DNA of 64,000 bases from Carnegiea gigantea. Lineage: Eukaryota; Streptophyta; Magnoliopsida; Caryophyllales; Cactaceae. Position 1 is the stretch's first letter, and each line of letters starts with the position of its first letter. The position numbers and the translations under genes are program-made. Below, one piece after another: positions 35,401 to 47,322 of the stretch. A model generated the notes under the pieces. It saw only the letters and a list, made by a program, of their open reading frames with translations. It was not told the DNA's origin and ran no database searches. The stretch lies in the NCBI GenBank assembly GCA_029747015.1, contig JAKOGI010002762.1, positions 23,979-87,978 of the forward strand, written 5' to 3'.

Positions 35401-38400
35401 AACTATGTATGAATTATTAGTGTTGTGATGTTCGTGAGAACGTAAGTATATTTATCACCTATTTGTAAACTTTTTTGTGGGTGCATGTGGAAATTTTAAA
35501 GTAAGCATACATAATATATAATTGCGTAATTTATGTAATTATTATAATTTTAATTAAAATTAATTCTTATCAAATACTTTATGTGGTTATTGTTATTTTG
35601 AGCAGAATATGAATGGTCCTCCACATCGTAGATAGATGTATAATAGATTACTGCCTGATCGTAGTGGTTAAATGCAAGAATTTTTAGATGGAGTAAACAA
35701 ATTCGATCAATTTGCACGTACACAGACAGAGTTTCTGAATGGGGGAAAGTATAGATGTCCTTATACGAAATGTAGAAATAGGGTGTACTTGACACCTGAT
35801 GAGGTCAAGATGCACCTTATGTATAAGGGTTTTGTGCAAGGGTATTGGTTTTGGATAAGTCATGGGGAAATAGAATCTCAGGAATATGGTTCTGGGTATT
35901 CAAATAGTGAAATTTCCGAAGTTGGAGGTTCAAGTCATATTAATAATGACTATTCTGAATTCTACATAGATTGAATGGAGGACATAGTTGATGATACTGT
36001 AATAGCAAATCAAATTGTAAGGGAAGAGAGGTCAAGCACTTGCCGAGAACCATTTTATAATATGGTTCAAGCTGCTCAACAACTCTAATATGATGGCTGC
36101 TCCACCCACAGTGAGCTATCTGCGGCGGTGAGACTGTTGAGTATTAAATCTGATTATAATATGCCTCAAAATTGTTTCAATGAAGTTGTTCAATTAATGA
36201 AAGAGATGTGTCCCCCTAACAACCGCGTGCCTACCAACTACGGGCAAACGAAGAAGGTTGTTAAAGATCTCGGCAACGACATGGTCCAAATTGATTGTTG
36301 TCGGAAAGGTTGCATGCTATTTTATAAGGAGGACGCGAACCTGGATGCGTGCAAGTTTTGTGGGCATTTAAGATGGAAAAGACAAAGGTCACAACAAAGG
36401 AATCAGAATCTATTGCCATACTTAATGATGCATTACTTACCGTTAAAACCTCGACTGCAGAGGTTGTACGCATCAAGAAGTAGTGCAGAGCACATGAGAT
36501 GGCATCATGAACATCGACGTGAGGACGGTGTTTTATGTCATCCATCAGATGGGGCAGTATGGAAACATTTGGTGTTGACTTTACTTATATTGTATGAATG
36601 AGTTTTGCAAAATATGTGCAACCTATGTAGCTATTATGATGTAAGAGGAAAACGGTTTATATGTGCAATCATTATATATTTGTACTTGGCGTTGTCACCT
36701 ATTTCAGGTATGGATTCAAGTTTTCGTCGAGCAAAGTCCTCCCCTCAAGGTAGAGGACGAGGGCGTCGGAGCTCTGTTGTTGATCCGACTGCAATGGACA
36801 TTGATCCATCTTCCCCTCAGGTACCTCATATACCAGTTCAGCCAGGAGCAACAATGGCTACTTACATACCAGGTATTTTAGAACCACTGGCTCCCCCATT
36901 TGGGGCTTTCCATCATCAGAACGCTTCGAATGAAGCCATATTCGAAGCCATTGGATGTTGATTGAGTGCGAATATGTTGTAAATTTCTTGCAGGGATTCG
37001 CTTGTATGTACAGATATGATCAAAAACAAGCGATTTTATTTTTTAAAAAAATGAGAGTCAGCGACGGAATGGCGACGGAAGGAGAGAAAAAAAATTTTTT
37101 TTGGCCAGGGGGCGACGGAATTGGTAAGCCATCGCCATAAGTGACAGAATTTCCGTCGCAAATTCCGTCTCTGATGATGACGGACTTCAATTCCGTCGCC
37201 ACCCCCTGCCCCGCCAATTTTCCCCGCCAAATAAAGTATGTCGCAATTTCTGTCGCTACGGACGACGGAATTTTGAAATTCCGTCGCCGGGTACTCAGCG
37301 ACGAGCGAAAATCCGACAGCCGTATTCCGCCATCAATTCCGTCGCTGATATGAAAATTCCGTCGCTGATTAACCGATTTTCGTCGCTGATTCTGTCTTTA
37401 TTTCGTCTTTTTCTTGTAGTGATTGTGACCTCACACCAACTCGTAAGTTCACTCCTCAATAAAAAATTCCTCAATACACTCACAACTTTTGATCACAATG
37501 TAATGCTCAGAGTCAATTCACAAATGTGTAGCTCAATGTTCTTGCAACTTACTTGGATTCTTACTCTTGCTCATGTGGTCACTATTTGTAGCCTTGCAAG
37601 TCGTGAGCTCAAATTGCCAAGAAGGAAGTTTTGGCTAGAATATCTTAAAATTTGATTTCAAGCCCTTGAAATATATTCTCCAGATTCTGATTTGATTTCC
37701 TTTTATACTGAATATTCTGATTTGATCTTTTTTTAAATCAGCCACGTTGCACATGGTATCTTCCTTGCACATGATGTTAGTAATCTCTTCAAATATGCAG
37801 CAAGATAATTCAAGTATCATTTTTGACATTACTTTACAATTTAAGCTTGTATCTTATTTGGTACAATCTTGTCAAGATCAATTCAAACAATATTGATGCA
37901 AGGTAATCAATCGATAATTGATCTTGTATGATATTCAAATTTGAGATTCAAATTTGAAGTGGTTAGATCATACATTTCAATCAAATAAAATCTTTAGATA
38001 TTAGAAGATACCCACATATTTTTCTATCCATAAACAAATATTAGGATAGGCAACTTAATCCCATCAAATCCATTAATATTATTCACTTAGATTGTATAGA
38101 TAAATATCCATAGAAACTCAATATTCTATTATATCACTTTCATTAATAATTAATCAGGGCTTTTTGTCCAAGACTTAAATTATGCAACTACTAAGCCCAT
38201 GCATTAATCAAACATGTAACCAATTTGATGAGTTGGGCCAATAAGAACATTATATATGAAACTGACAAATAATATAAACATTCAACAAATGATTAGTACA
38301 TATATAATTATTATCCATATTGTTAACTCCTGAAGTCAACATAATCTTTTCGGACATGCATGAATCATATATATAGGAAGGGAAAAAAAGGAAAGCGTCC

Positions 38401-39743
38401 ATTATCTCCCGTGGAAAAACATGTTGAGAATTACCAAAAAGAAATAATATTTTGAAATGAAGGATGAAAATGACATTAAAGTAACAACGTACGATTAGCT
38501 ACAATCAGCAAAGAAGCTCCTAGTCTGAAGTTGCTAGTTAATGATGAATGCCTATGTGAAGAAGTTAATCGGGGGCTTGCAACAATGCATTTTCACCCCG
38601 ACACACGTACACACGACAATATACCCCCCTTGGCTTGAAGGTTTTCTTAAGGGGTGCCAAGCTAACTATTATTAAAGATTGTTTGAATTAGTACGTGTCA
38701 ATGGACAATCATGAAGCCATTCGCTAAATGAGGAGTCATTTTATAATGTATGAGAAAGGACATATTATGACGACTAGAATACGCTACGTAAACAAGACTT
38801 GGCTTTTTACTATAATCAAATCATAAATTATTTTGGCAAAAGAATCTAATATATAATAAAAACAATCACAAAAGGTTTAGCTCATAGATTAGAAAATTTT
38901 TGTTGAACACAAAACAATTACTATTATAGTGTAGGAGCTAGCTTTTCTTTTTTTTTTTTTTGGTTTTTTTTTTTGGGGGGGGGGGGGGGTTAGAAAAAGA
39001 GTTCCAATTGGATAGGCAGATAGTGGCTAAAACTTAAGCATGATCTCCTTGATTTCTAGGGATCTATTAAAATAATTTGGAAGCTATAAAAAATATGCAA
39101 AGTTAAAGCACACAAAAGATGGTAATTAACAAAGAAGTTAAGGAAATTGACAGGCCCCACTGCAAGTAATGCTATCAAAAGCATGCAAGTGGTATTAAAA
39201 AGAAGTAAATTCGCAAAAACTGTACAATAATACCGGCACAGCTCGCCTATTGTAACCATCATAATCTGACGCAGCCACTACTCCATTTTCTCTCACCCAG
39301 TCAAGCATTCTATGGACCGTCCTCTGCCTTTTGTTTCTAATACTATTTAGGTCATCAACTAGCTGTTCCAATGAGAGCCTGGGAGGGGGATCTTCGTTGT
39401 TTCTGTGTGCATCCGCGGTCAGCTTGCTTTCCAATGCTTCAGTAATAGAAATGACAGTGCAGATGCCTGATCATTTATAGTTGCTCAAATAAAACATATA
39501 TATCATAGTTAGCAAAGCTAACGTCCATGCATGGATATGTGTTATGGGAACAATGAAGGGGAAAGAAGCAAATGCAACGCTTATATGAATCAAGTGTAAG
39601 AGGGAAAAAGCAAATAACGTACTTTCATGAAGCTGATCAATGGCTGGGGGTAGAACTCGACGATCTGCTGGCCAAATTCGAAGGATTTCCTCTGGCTTCC
39701 GCCAAGTGAATTCCCTTCTGCTTGTCAACGGATTTTGAGTCAT
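29499..39743 (-). CDS. Papain-like (C1A) cysteine peptidase homologue, probably non-catalytic, split by a 9.3 kb intron
   Basis: Exons on the minus strand are 39743-39623 (starts MTQNPLTSRREF), 39436-39234 and 29906-29499, joined in phases 1 and 0 by a GTACGT donor, a GTATTA donor and AG acceptors. This gives 243 residues, about the size of a mature C1A domain. C1A landmarks in order are LESKL then RLSLEQLVDD (family: LSeQeLVDC), MLDWVRENGVVAASDYDGY (family: ...ngGv.tE.dYPY), ACRHFITGREYV, APVIALLL, HSVLFTCWGHK (catalytic His) and FWEYLNSHG (catalytic Asn in N-S-x-G). The region expected to hold the Q..CGSCWA active site (WPADRRVLPPAIDQLHE) has no cysteine, and LVDD replaces LVDC. Intron 2 contains the retrotransposon at 30065-38341. 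Without it the intron would be about 1.05 kb. Confidence 0.6.
30060..30064. repeat. Left target-site duplication (TAATC) of the 8.3 kb copia-type element
   Basis: TAATC here and TAATC at 38342-38346 flank the outer LTR ends exactly. The 5 bp length is typical of Ty1/copia integration. Confidence 0.85.
30065..31282 (-). repeat. 3' LTR (1218 bp)
   Basis: Uninterrupted LTR copy. It shows where the CACTA insertion occurred in the partner: GTATGGGAGAGTTGTGATC here corresponds to the site split at 34295/37422. Confidence 0.85.
31283..33990 (-). pseudogene. Gag remnant and noncoding interior of the 8.3 kb element
   Basis: Starting next to the primer site, the minus strand reads ASYNLDSDCPPLFMGTHY...LWQEIMELY, the N-terminal copia gag pattern (P-x-L-F-x-G-T-x-Y-x-x-W). 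Broken pieces follow at 33726-33484 and 33484-33185 (MGKQDQEECEFKRN and a Lys-rich stretch). Stops and shifts are frequent. From about 33180 to 31300 I see no coding sequence, so pol is absent. It would not make a working protein. Confidence 0.6.
33993..34010 (-). other. Primer-binding site (initiator Met tRNA type)
   Basis: The minus strand reads TGATATCAAAGCGGG, two bases inside the 5' LTR. It matches the copia consensus TGGTATCAGAGC with two changes. Confidence 0.7.
35600..36601 (+). pseudogene. CACTA transposase (TNP2) N-terminal fragments
   Basis: The block 35672-35974 contains the transposase-associated domain: FLDGVNKFDQFA, CPYTKCRNRVYL, a D-E-V-K-M-H-L helix, then GYWFWISHGE. A second block at 36128-36601 reads NCFNEVVQLMKEMCP, then IDCCRKGCMLFYKEDANLDACKFC (the C-x3-C/C-x2-C zinc-like region of TNP2), and HRREDGVLCHPSDGAVWKH before truncation. 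The catalytic core that should follow is missing. Stops separate the blocks. Confidence 0.8.
36711..36960 (+). other. Second short ORF of the CACTA element
   Basis: From the ATG at 36711 the frame reads MDSSFRRAKSSPQGRGRGRRS and then a Pro/Ile/Gln-rich stretch, ending near 36961. The Arg/Gly-rich start resembles the N-terminus of the second (TNP1/plant transposase) protein of some CACTA elements. Only about 80 codons remain. Confidence 0.4.
38347..39195. other. Remaining part of intron 2 of the C1A-like gene
   Basis: AT-rich, with T and G homopolymer runs at 38947-38990. No exon-like block was found here. Confidence 0.5.
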
Positions 39744-40472
39744 TGCAAAGAATTCGATCGAGGAGCAGGTGAGAAGAGGGAATGCTGGGAACCTAATTAA
39801 GGGAAGCAAGGCTTATGGCATGCACCAACGACAGGAAATTTTCATTTCATTTTGATCAACAAAAAGTGATTTTTATTGAGGGCGCTGCTGTGTCATTGGT
39901 TTAGAGTTAACGGTACTTGCAGAGTGCAGACCCTTTGGCGTGGTTTCCAATAGTTTTTATGCCCTTTGCGAAGCCATGAATGAGAAGGTGAGAAGAGGTA
40001 GACGAGGTAAGGAAAATGCTGGGATGCTAAAGGTTTAATATTTTTGCCAGTGACATGAGTACACTGCTAAGAAAAAAGGGTCGTATTAAAGCAGTATGGC
40101 CTAAATTAGTAACGAATGTTACTTAATAAAATGTGAATGCAAAAGACAATTTGTTTTCATGTGGAAAAATGAGGCATCAATACGTAAAAAGATTTTTTTT
40201 TTTTTTTTTTGGGGAGTGGAGATCGCATTTTTGTTGGCTTTTATTTGAGTCTCATATGCTATGTGGGAAGTTATACTTGAGAGTTGTGATTAATAAGTTC
40301 TTCCTTTTTCTTTTGCAAAAGTACCATTTGTTAATTTTTATCTTGACAAAGGAATCTGAATTCCCAGGTTTTAACATACAAGCAGCGACCACCTCAATTT
40401 TTACTTAAATAACCATTGCGGTTATTGTTTACACAAATTAACAAAGAGTAAGATATATAACACGTTCTTATG

Positions 40473-40659
40473 GATAAGCCTGTAGGGGTAGAAATTGCCT
40501 CAAAAAAATTGTTTTGTGGGTCTTAAGAAATCGACCTCTCTATGGGTAGAAATACCGGTAAGGGTAAGGTTGCTTACAACTGGATCTCCCCAGACCCCGC
40601 GAAAGCGGGACCCACACTGAGAGTTGTTGTTGTTGTTGTTGCTGCAAGATAAGCCTGTA
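40473..40659 (+). mobile_element. Short RTE-tail retroinsert (5'-truncated LINE or partner SINE) with 12 bp TSD
   Basis: GATAAGCCTGTA occurs at 40473-40484 and 40648-40659, bracketing a 163 bp insert. The insert carries the same 3' block as the LINE tail at 10.97-11.1 kb (GGTAGAAATACCGG, CCAGACCCCGCGAAAG) and ends in (GTT)6. The perfect duplication and the repeat tail show a retrotransposition event. No pol III boxes were seen, favouring a severely truncated LINE. Confidence 0.85.
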
Positions 40660-43600
40660 AAATAGCTAGGTAAAGAGACTATGAGCAAAAAGTATACCGC
40701 ACCTTAAAATACTCCTCATTATAAAACTATGGGTTGTGATATATGTCTTGCCGCAAGACACTCATAAGTATCTTGCCTCATGATAAATTAACATGTTTTA
40801 TGATTTAAAATCATAAATTTTTCAATCACTTAACTATGAATTGCTAACCTTAAATATTCGTCGGCTACATCGACAAAGTATTAAATAATACCCTAATTGC
40901 ATTAATCGTATCCGTAAGTACATATATTATGCGTGTTTTAGAAATATGATAAATTATAGATAAAAAGATGATTTTATATAATTTATAAGTTGTAATGTAC
41001 TTCTGCTATTCGATCATACTATTTTTTTCAATTTAAAAATATAATAGTATAATTTTTAAGTCAAAACAAGACACTTATGAAGTGTCTTACAGTAAGACAC
41101 TTATCATTTTTATGTAACTACAAAAGTAAACTTCTAAAAATACAAAAATTGCTATGTTTAAGCACCTAGACTAGTGCAAATTGTTTGAACCCTTACTCCT
41201 AAATTTGTCTAGCAAATACCCCTTACATACTATGAAAATACCCTAACAAATTCAACACAAAGCGTCACCCGCAGTCGCCACCTGACAAAGCATGATATCA
41301 AAACCCCATTAGTCTATCTAAAGTTGCCTAAAATCAACCCATCGAGCTCTACCTAATCTGTCATAGATCATAATGAAAGACATGGCGCCATAAATAACGA
41401 TCCATCAGTTCAATGACCATGTTTCGTTTGCCAATCAACAAGTTGATCACCTTCTCAGAAGTTGTGTTTGATATTATTCAGCTACTAAGCAATTGAGTAC
41501 AATCCGTCTGAGAGAGAGAGAGAGAGAATGTCTCAATCTCCCAGACATTGAAACTTCTCCCTTTAGATTTTGGATAACAATATGTTTTTCTGTCACCCTC
41601 AGTATAGTGAACATAGAAAACAATTTTACAATGTGTACACATAATTTTTACAAGGAGAAGGCATTGAAACATATGTTACAACGTTTTTTTGATATGGTAT
41701 GTTATGATTCGTTCAGTAAGACATTGGGCCATGCATACACTTAACACGATAGCTCACGAATATTGGTGACTGTTTTATTTTTCTTTTTTTTTTGGAGGGG
41801 AAGATTTTGTATGGTGATAAGGATGGTATAAGATCATTAAGTTCAAAAATGAAATAAAATAAAATGAAAGCTGGATGCCAAATCAAACTAGCGAACTTTA
41901 CGTAAAGGCCGGTGCATTCGTATCTGCAACTCTCAACAGCGATTTTGTAATTCAATGAAGGTGGCAAGCTGTCACATTGAGGACATAAATATTTTGTTGT
42001 TTTTTTTTTAATCAAGGAGATATGCATGTTTTTTTCTCTTTTTTTTGACAAAGGCGAAATAAATTTCTTGTCATGTTATATTTTACATCTCTTTCTGAAA
42101 AAAAACAGAGAGAAAAATGACATTTATGCCATTTTTTAAAATTTTATTCCTAACTATATAGTTGTTAAACATTTATAAAGCCTTTCTTTCAAGCCAAGCT
42201 TCTTATACGGCAATGGCCGTAGTTAATTTTACGATAGGTAATTATATAATTTTATTGCACAATATAAACAGGCAACACCTCACATAGCTACGTGTTTGTT
42301 AAATATTGTATTGTAGACTTGCAGTACAGTGCTGATTTTTTCCTCAAAAAAAAAAGTGCTGATTTTCAAGGTATCTTGTTCTTATGCTGTATTGCAGCTG
42401 TTCTTACAGTTGTGCAAGGTGTTACTTTTTGCACACACACACACAAAAAAATGTTGTTTACTTCTACTTTTTAATACAAAAAATTGAAAATCATTAATGT
42501 TATACACCGCACCCACACGCAATATCGTTTCTCAGGGTACTTCATAAGATTAAAAGCCTTGCAAAAATTGCAAAGAACTGTCGAACTTCACATTGGATAA
42601 GTTGACTGCACCAAAATAGGAGGAAACGTGTAAAAGCTAATCTTTTCTGAACTTGCCAAAATTTTTGCGGAAATTTGTGTATCATAGATCCAATTTGACC
42701 ACAAAATGGTTTTACACTTTGACCATGTACCTTGTTTTCTTATAAAATTGGCAGAATGCCTTTAAAATTATCTGAGGCAATCGAACAAGGAAGTAAAAGT
42801 GTGAGACAATAGTTTGACCATATCATTTCCCTCTCCCATTACAAGAATATAATATCTATTGTACTAACTCCCATCAAATTAGAAAATAACATCTAATTCG
42901 AAAATTTTCATTTCACTATAAACTTTACTTTTTGTAGGAGCCTGTAACTCGGGCCAACATGTTAGTAGCAGAAATGGCATTGATCGTTACTAATGTCATG
43001 ACATTTCTCGTCATATGTGTCTTTGGAGTTTGTATATGTCTCACGATTAGGTCAACTTTATTAACAGTGAATCTTATGGGGACAATTTTACGTTAATTTT
43101 ATGTGGTATGTACTGTAATTATTTGAATACATAATATATGTGCATATTGGGTCATGCCCAAAATGATGAAACCGATATTGGTAACTGCCACATAGAAACA
43201 AGGCATAGCACACCCCCCAAAAAAAACTCCTAATAGATGACATAAACGCTACATGATGACAGCTTTACGTTCCAAGCTCTAAATCATAGGTCTTATTCCC
43301 CTCTCTCCTTTCCCTTTTTCGTTTTCAATTTCATTTTGCTTTTTTTTTTTTTACTTTTCATAAAGAATTTTGATATATTACAATCCCGATCCCATGGACT
43401 TCAAGACATTTTGAGCAACGTTCAGGACACTAATATTGATTAATAAACTTCTCAGGTCAACAAAAATACTTTGCATTGACTTCTAAAATAATTTGGGGTA
43501 AGTACTTTAAAATTATACAGTCGCTTTTAAGCTCTATAAGTAGCTATTTTTTTTTCTTTTAAAATTTTTAAAAGAGAAGGAGAACAATCTTATTTTACTA

Positions 43601-43710
43601 CTAAAAATTTTCCTTCAAAGGAAAGTTAAAGAACGGAGCTCATAATTAACATCTCATCATTTTAACATGCTCACACTATTTAACATATATACATATACCC
43701 TTAAATCAGC

Positions 43711-43778
<68 letters not shown>

Positions 43779-44541
43779 GTGTGCCCTAATTTGCTAAGCC
43801 TGTACATGTACCCTTTGACTGTCTCATCAACAGACCTGGTTTTGTTTTCCCAGTTGCATGGATTCCTTTCTCAAAAGTTCATAAACAACAGCAGAGCTAA
43901 TAGAGATAGCAACCACTTACCAAGGTCGAATTACCCTTATCAGACTTGTAAACCATTTTAACTCAGAGATAGAGTAAACGACTTTACCACCTAACTGAAG
44001 TTATGGTGCGATCAATTAGTAATAAACATTAGTCTTTGTTTTTATCAAACACATTTTCCCCCACTATGCCATTAACTACATTGGCTTATGTGGACAGTAA
44101 TTAAAATCTTAGTACAATTTCTCGTCGGAGGTTCATTGATAAGATGAAGTAATTTATTTTGACTCCTAATTGAAAGCAGCAAGACTTATCTGTTTTTCGA
44201 TACAATGGTGTAACCATGCATGTATTTTACGTTGGTAATTAAATTCATGTCTCTTTACTTGGTCTTTATTTTTGAATTTAGATCCATCCAGGCAGTTCTA
44301 TGATAAAAACTTTATGCTAAACTCGGATATAGCATCACATAATTAGAAGACCAATAAGTCATTGCATCCAAACAGAAAGCGTTTAGACTTAGGCCTAACA
44401 ACATGGCAATATTTACATTGCTGCTTGTTAGTCTACTAGTGCTGATGAACATTTGTTGTACCCATAAAGCCTACTAGAAGTGCTTAGCTACTAGTGATGA
44501 AGATAGCAGAGGTAATCATGTTTAATAATCATCACCATCAG
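40660..44541. other. Intergenic, nothing recognised apart from microsatellites
   Basis: AT-rich. Contains (GA)8 at about 41510-41526, (CA)n at 42433-42444 and (AT)n at 43715-43775. No family-recognisable ORF. Confidence 0.5.
43715..43775. repeat. (AT)n microsatellite
   Basis: About 30 AT repeats, uninterrupted. Confidence 0.95.
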
Positions 44542-47129
44542 TGTTAGGAAATTAGAGCAAGCTAATAGCAGAATCGATAGGATGAAACAGATATTCAGAA
44601 ATTTAAAGAACGATAACAAGAACAAAGTAACAACACACAAGATTTACATGGAAACCTAATGCGGGAAAAAACCACAGACGGCGATGAGCATAATCAATCC
44701 ATTATATGAGCAGGGAGAGTACAAAACGATTACAATCACAACAAGTAATTCGATCTAATAGCAGAATTACAACCTCTCTTGTAATCCCTCTCAAAGTTTC
44801 TCTACCTCTCAATATGTTTAGGGATTCAGGGATTTGAAATCTGAAGTGATTTTAGATCCTAGACAAGGTCTCTTTATATAGGGTCTAGAAATCTAGGGCT
44901 TAACTCCTAGAAGAGAACCCTAGCCGCCACAAAAATTGTATCCCAATACGCAAATCCTAACCGCCAAGAAGCCCGTGCCACTTCTCTGCCTTCTTTCGTT
45001 GTCTCGCTTCTTCAGCCTGACACGCCCGTGTTGTCTGGCACGGTCCTACCGTGTCATTTCCTAGATTTTGGACCACAAAACCCAACAATCTCCACCTTGG
45101 ACCAAAATCACCAACAATCACCAATTCTAGCACCGTCATCGCACCTCGAAGGGTGATGCCCCCTCCAAGGGGCAATGCCCCGAAGGACGCTCAAATATTG
45201 GGAATGTCAACTAAGTCCAAGCAATGCTTGAACTTAGCTCTGGGAGATGACTTATATGAACATTTCTTCATATAATCTGTCGTAATAGATGCCTGCAAGA
45301 TATAGAGGCATCCTTGCCTCAAACCCTTCAGTAGAATCCGATTGCCCTTTGAGACTATCAGAACTCCACCTTCAACTGAATATTTGCACCTTTTGGATTC
45401 AAGGGTGCCTAAAGAGATGAGGTTATGCTTCAAGTCAGGAACGTGACGAACATTCGATAAAGTCCTGATAACACCATAATGGATCTTGATTTTAATAGTA
45501 CCGATTCTAGTTACATTACATTGGGCATTATTGCTCATGTGAACAACAGTTGAGTCAAGTGGATCATATGTTGAAAACCAATCCTTATAAGGACACATAT
45601 GATAAGTACACTCAGAATCACGAATCCAATTAGAATCACTTCCTCTTTCAGTAGAGGTAGCAAACAAAACGTCACCATTAGAATCAAATTCAGCAAACGA
45701 AGTTTCAGCAGGCTCATAAGAATTATCTTCTTCTTTCTCCCTCTTCTTTTGTAGTTGCCAATAGTTAGCAATAATGTGATTCAATTTACCATAGTAATTG
45801 CAAGTCTTATCAGCGTGAGGATTTTTAGACTTAGAACGGTTCTTACTCCTTACCATTTCCCTTTTCAATTGTTTTACCCCTTAATACTAATCCTTCAGCA
45901 GAATCAGCATGAATATCAAGATCAAACTTCTCCTTAGACAACAGGTTTGACTTAACATCCTCAAACATATAGTATTAGAATTACTATATAGCATAATCTC
46001 CTTAAAGTGTTTATAAGAAGGGGGTAACGACACAACAAGCAAAATAGCCTTATTCTCATCCTCAATTTTCTCATCCACACTCTCCAAATCAATAAAAATA
46101 GAGTTAAACTCATTTAAATGTTTTTGAACAGGGGTACCCTCAGCCATACGAAAGGTGTACAACCTTTCCCTCAAACGGATCTTGTTGACGAGACTCTTCG
46201 CCATGTAGAGTTCCTCCAGCCGAGCCTAAAGATCCACCGCAATTGATCAAACACCTCTCGCAAAACAAGTGGTGTCAAGCACAACTATATGACCGAAAGT
46301 GCCTTCAACTCCAGCTCTTTCCATTTCTCATCTGTCAGCGATTCACGCCTCTTCTTTTGGTTTGCTACCCATTTTTCATCAGTCATCTTTTCGGATTTCA
46401 CATGAGGTCCTTGCAGAACCTTCCATAATTCATGCTGGATGAGAACTGCTCTCATCTGCATCTTCTAAAGATTAAAACTAATCTCCCCATTAAATTTCTG
46501 AATATCAACCTTCATAATTGAAAACATCCTAAACCAAAATTCTGGTACCACTTGTTACAAAATTAGAGTAAGCTAATAGCGGAAGCGATAGGATGAAATA
46601 GATATTCAGAAATTTAAAGAACGATAACAAGAACAAAGCAACGACACACAAGATTTACGTGGAAACCCAATGCGGGAAAAAATCACGGATGGTGACGAGC
46701 ACAATCAATCCACTATATGAGTAGGGAGAGTACAAAACGATCACAATCACAACAAGTGATTCCTAATAGCAGAATTACAACCTCTCTTGTAATCTCTCTC
46801 AAAGTCTCTCTACCTCTCAATGTGTTTAGGAATTCAGGGATTTGAAGTCTGAAGTAATTTTAGATTCTAGGTAAGGTCTCTTTATATAGGTCTAAAAATC
46901 TAGGGTTTAACTCCAAGAGGAGAACCCTAATCGCTACAAAGATTGTATCCCAATACGCAAACCCTAGCCGCCAAGAAGCCCGCGCCCGAATTGGGAGCGT
47001 GGCACGACCTTGCTGTGTGGCACGGTCACCCCGTGCCAGGGTGGCATGACCGTGCCACTTCTCTGTCTTCTTTCGTCGCCTCGCTTCTTTGGCCTGACAC
47101 GCTCGTGTCGTCTGGCACCGTCCCACCGT
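44542..47129 (-). mobile_element. Defective Ty1/copia retrotransposon
   Basis: LTRs are 44542-45087 and 46553-47129 (start on the plus strand TGTTAGGAAATTAGAG and TGTTACAAAATTAGAG). In minus orientation a Met-tRNA primer site (46539-46550, TGGTACCAGA) lies two bases inside the right, 5', LTR. A polypurine tract (45088-45103, CCAAGGTGGAGAT) precedes the 3' LTR. Only 1.47 kb lies between. The right LTR lacks the first ~37 bases (the TGTTGGGTTTTGTGG end) and abuts a host exon. It also carries ~60 bp more GGCACGGT-type repeats than the left LTR. No target duplication was found. Confidence 0.85.
45191..46540 (-). pseudogene. Copia gag and degenerate protease remnant
   Basis: Gag begins near 46500 and includes IRLRERLYTFRMAEGTPVQKHLNEF (block 46204-45887), the UBN2-type copia gag core, then shifts frame. 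The block 45868-45191 has a damaged zinc knuckle (CNYYGKLNHIIANYW, second and last cysteines lost). It is followed by a protease motif WIRDSECTYHMC in which D-S-G has become D-S-E. It ends just after the pre-integrase KHNLISLGTLE segment. Integrase core, RT and RNase H are absent, so the element cannot move by itself. Confidence 0.8.
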
Positions 47130-47322
47130 TCAGAGCCATGAAAACTGCACAAATTAAACAAAGTGATCAAGTCACGTCAGAACTCAAGAAGGGGAAAGAA
47201 TGAGGGTAAAAAATTGCATTAACAAATCAAGAGGATTAATAAATACTGAAGCCATCGATCTTTATTAAGAAAATATTGAAAATTGATTTACATTTTTTTT
47301 TCCCTTCAAAAAAGTTACTTAC

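Larger units (their letters stand above)
34296..37421 (+). mobile_element. CACTA (En/Spm) DNA transposon, defective, 3126 bp
   Basis: Starts CACTACTAAAAAAG and ends CTTTTTCTTGTAGTG (inverse CACTACAAGAAAAAG), with a 3 bp target duplication ATT at 34293-34295 and 37422-37424. Subterminal regions (34310-34580 and 37050-37390) contain many GCGACGGAAAT/TTTCCGTCGC copies in both orientations, the expected transposase-binding motifs. A GC-rich stretch (34630-34800) lies inside the left end. Only fragments of TNP2-type coding sequence remain, so it cannot move alone. Confidence 0.92.
30065..38341 (-). mobile_element. Non-autonomous Ty1/copia-type LTR retrotransposon carrying a nested CACTA element
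   Basis: Two LTRs (30065-31282 and 34013-38341) flank a 2.73 kb internal region. In minus orientation the right LTR is the 5' LTR. It is followed after 2 bases by a Met-tRNA primer site (33993-34010, TGATATCAAAGC) and gag remnants. The left end has a polypurine tract (31283-31296) before the 3' LTR. LTRs start TGTTGA/TACTGA and end TTCA. The internal region has no protease, integrase or RT, so it is a deletion derivative relying on a partner. LTR divergence in aligned stretches is roughly one in ten bases by eye, implying an old insertion. Confidence 0.85.
34013..38341 (-). repeat. 5' LTR, split by CACTA insertion
   Basis: LTR parts are 34013-34295 and 37422/37425-38341, about 1200 bp once the CACTA element and its 3 bp duplication are subtracted, matching the 1218 bp partner LTR. 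Confidence 0.85.
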
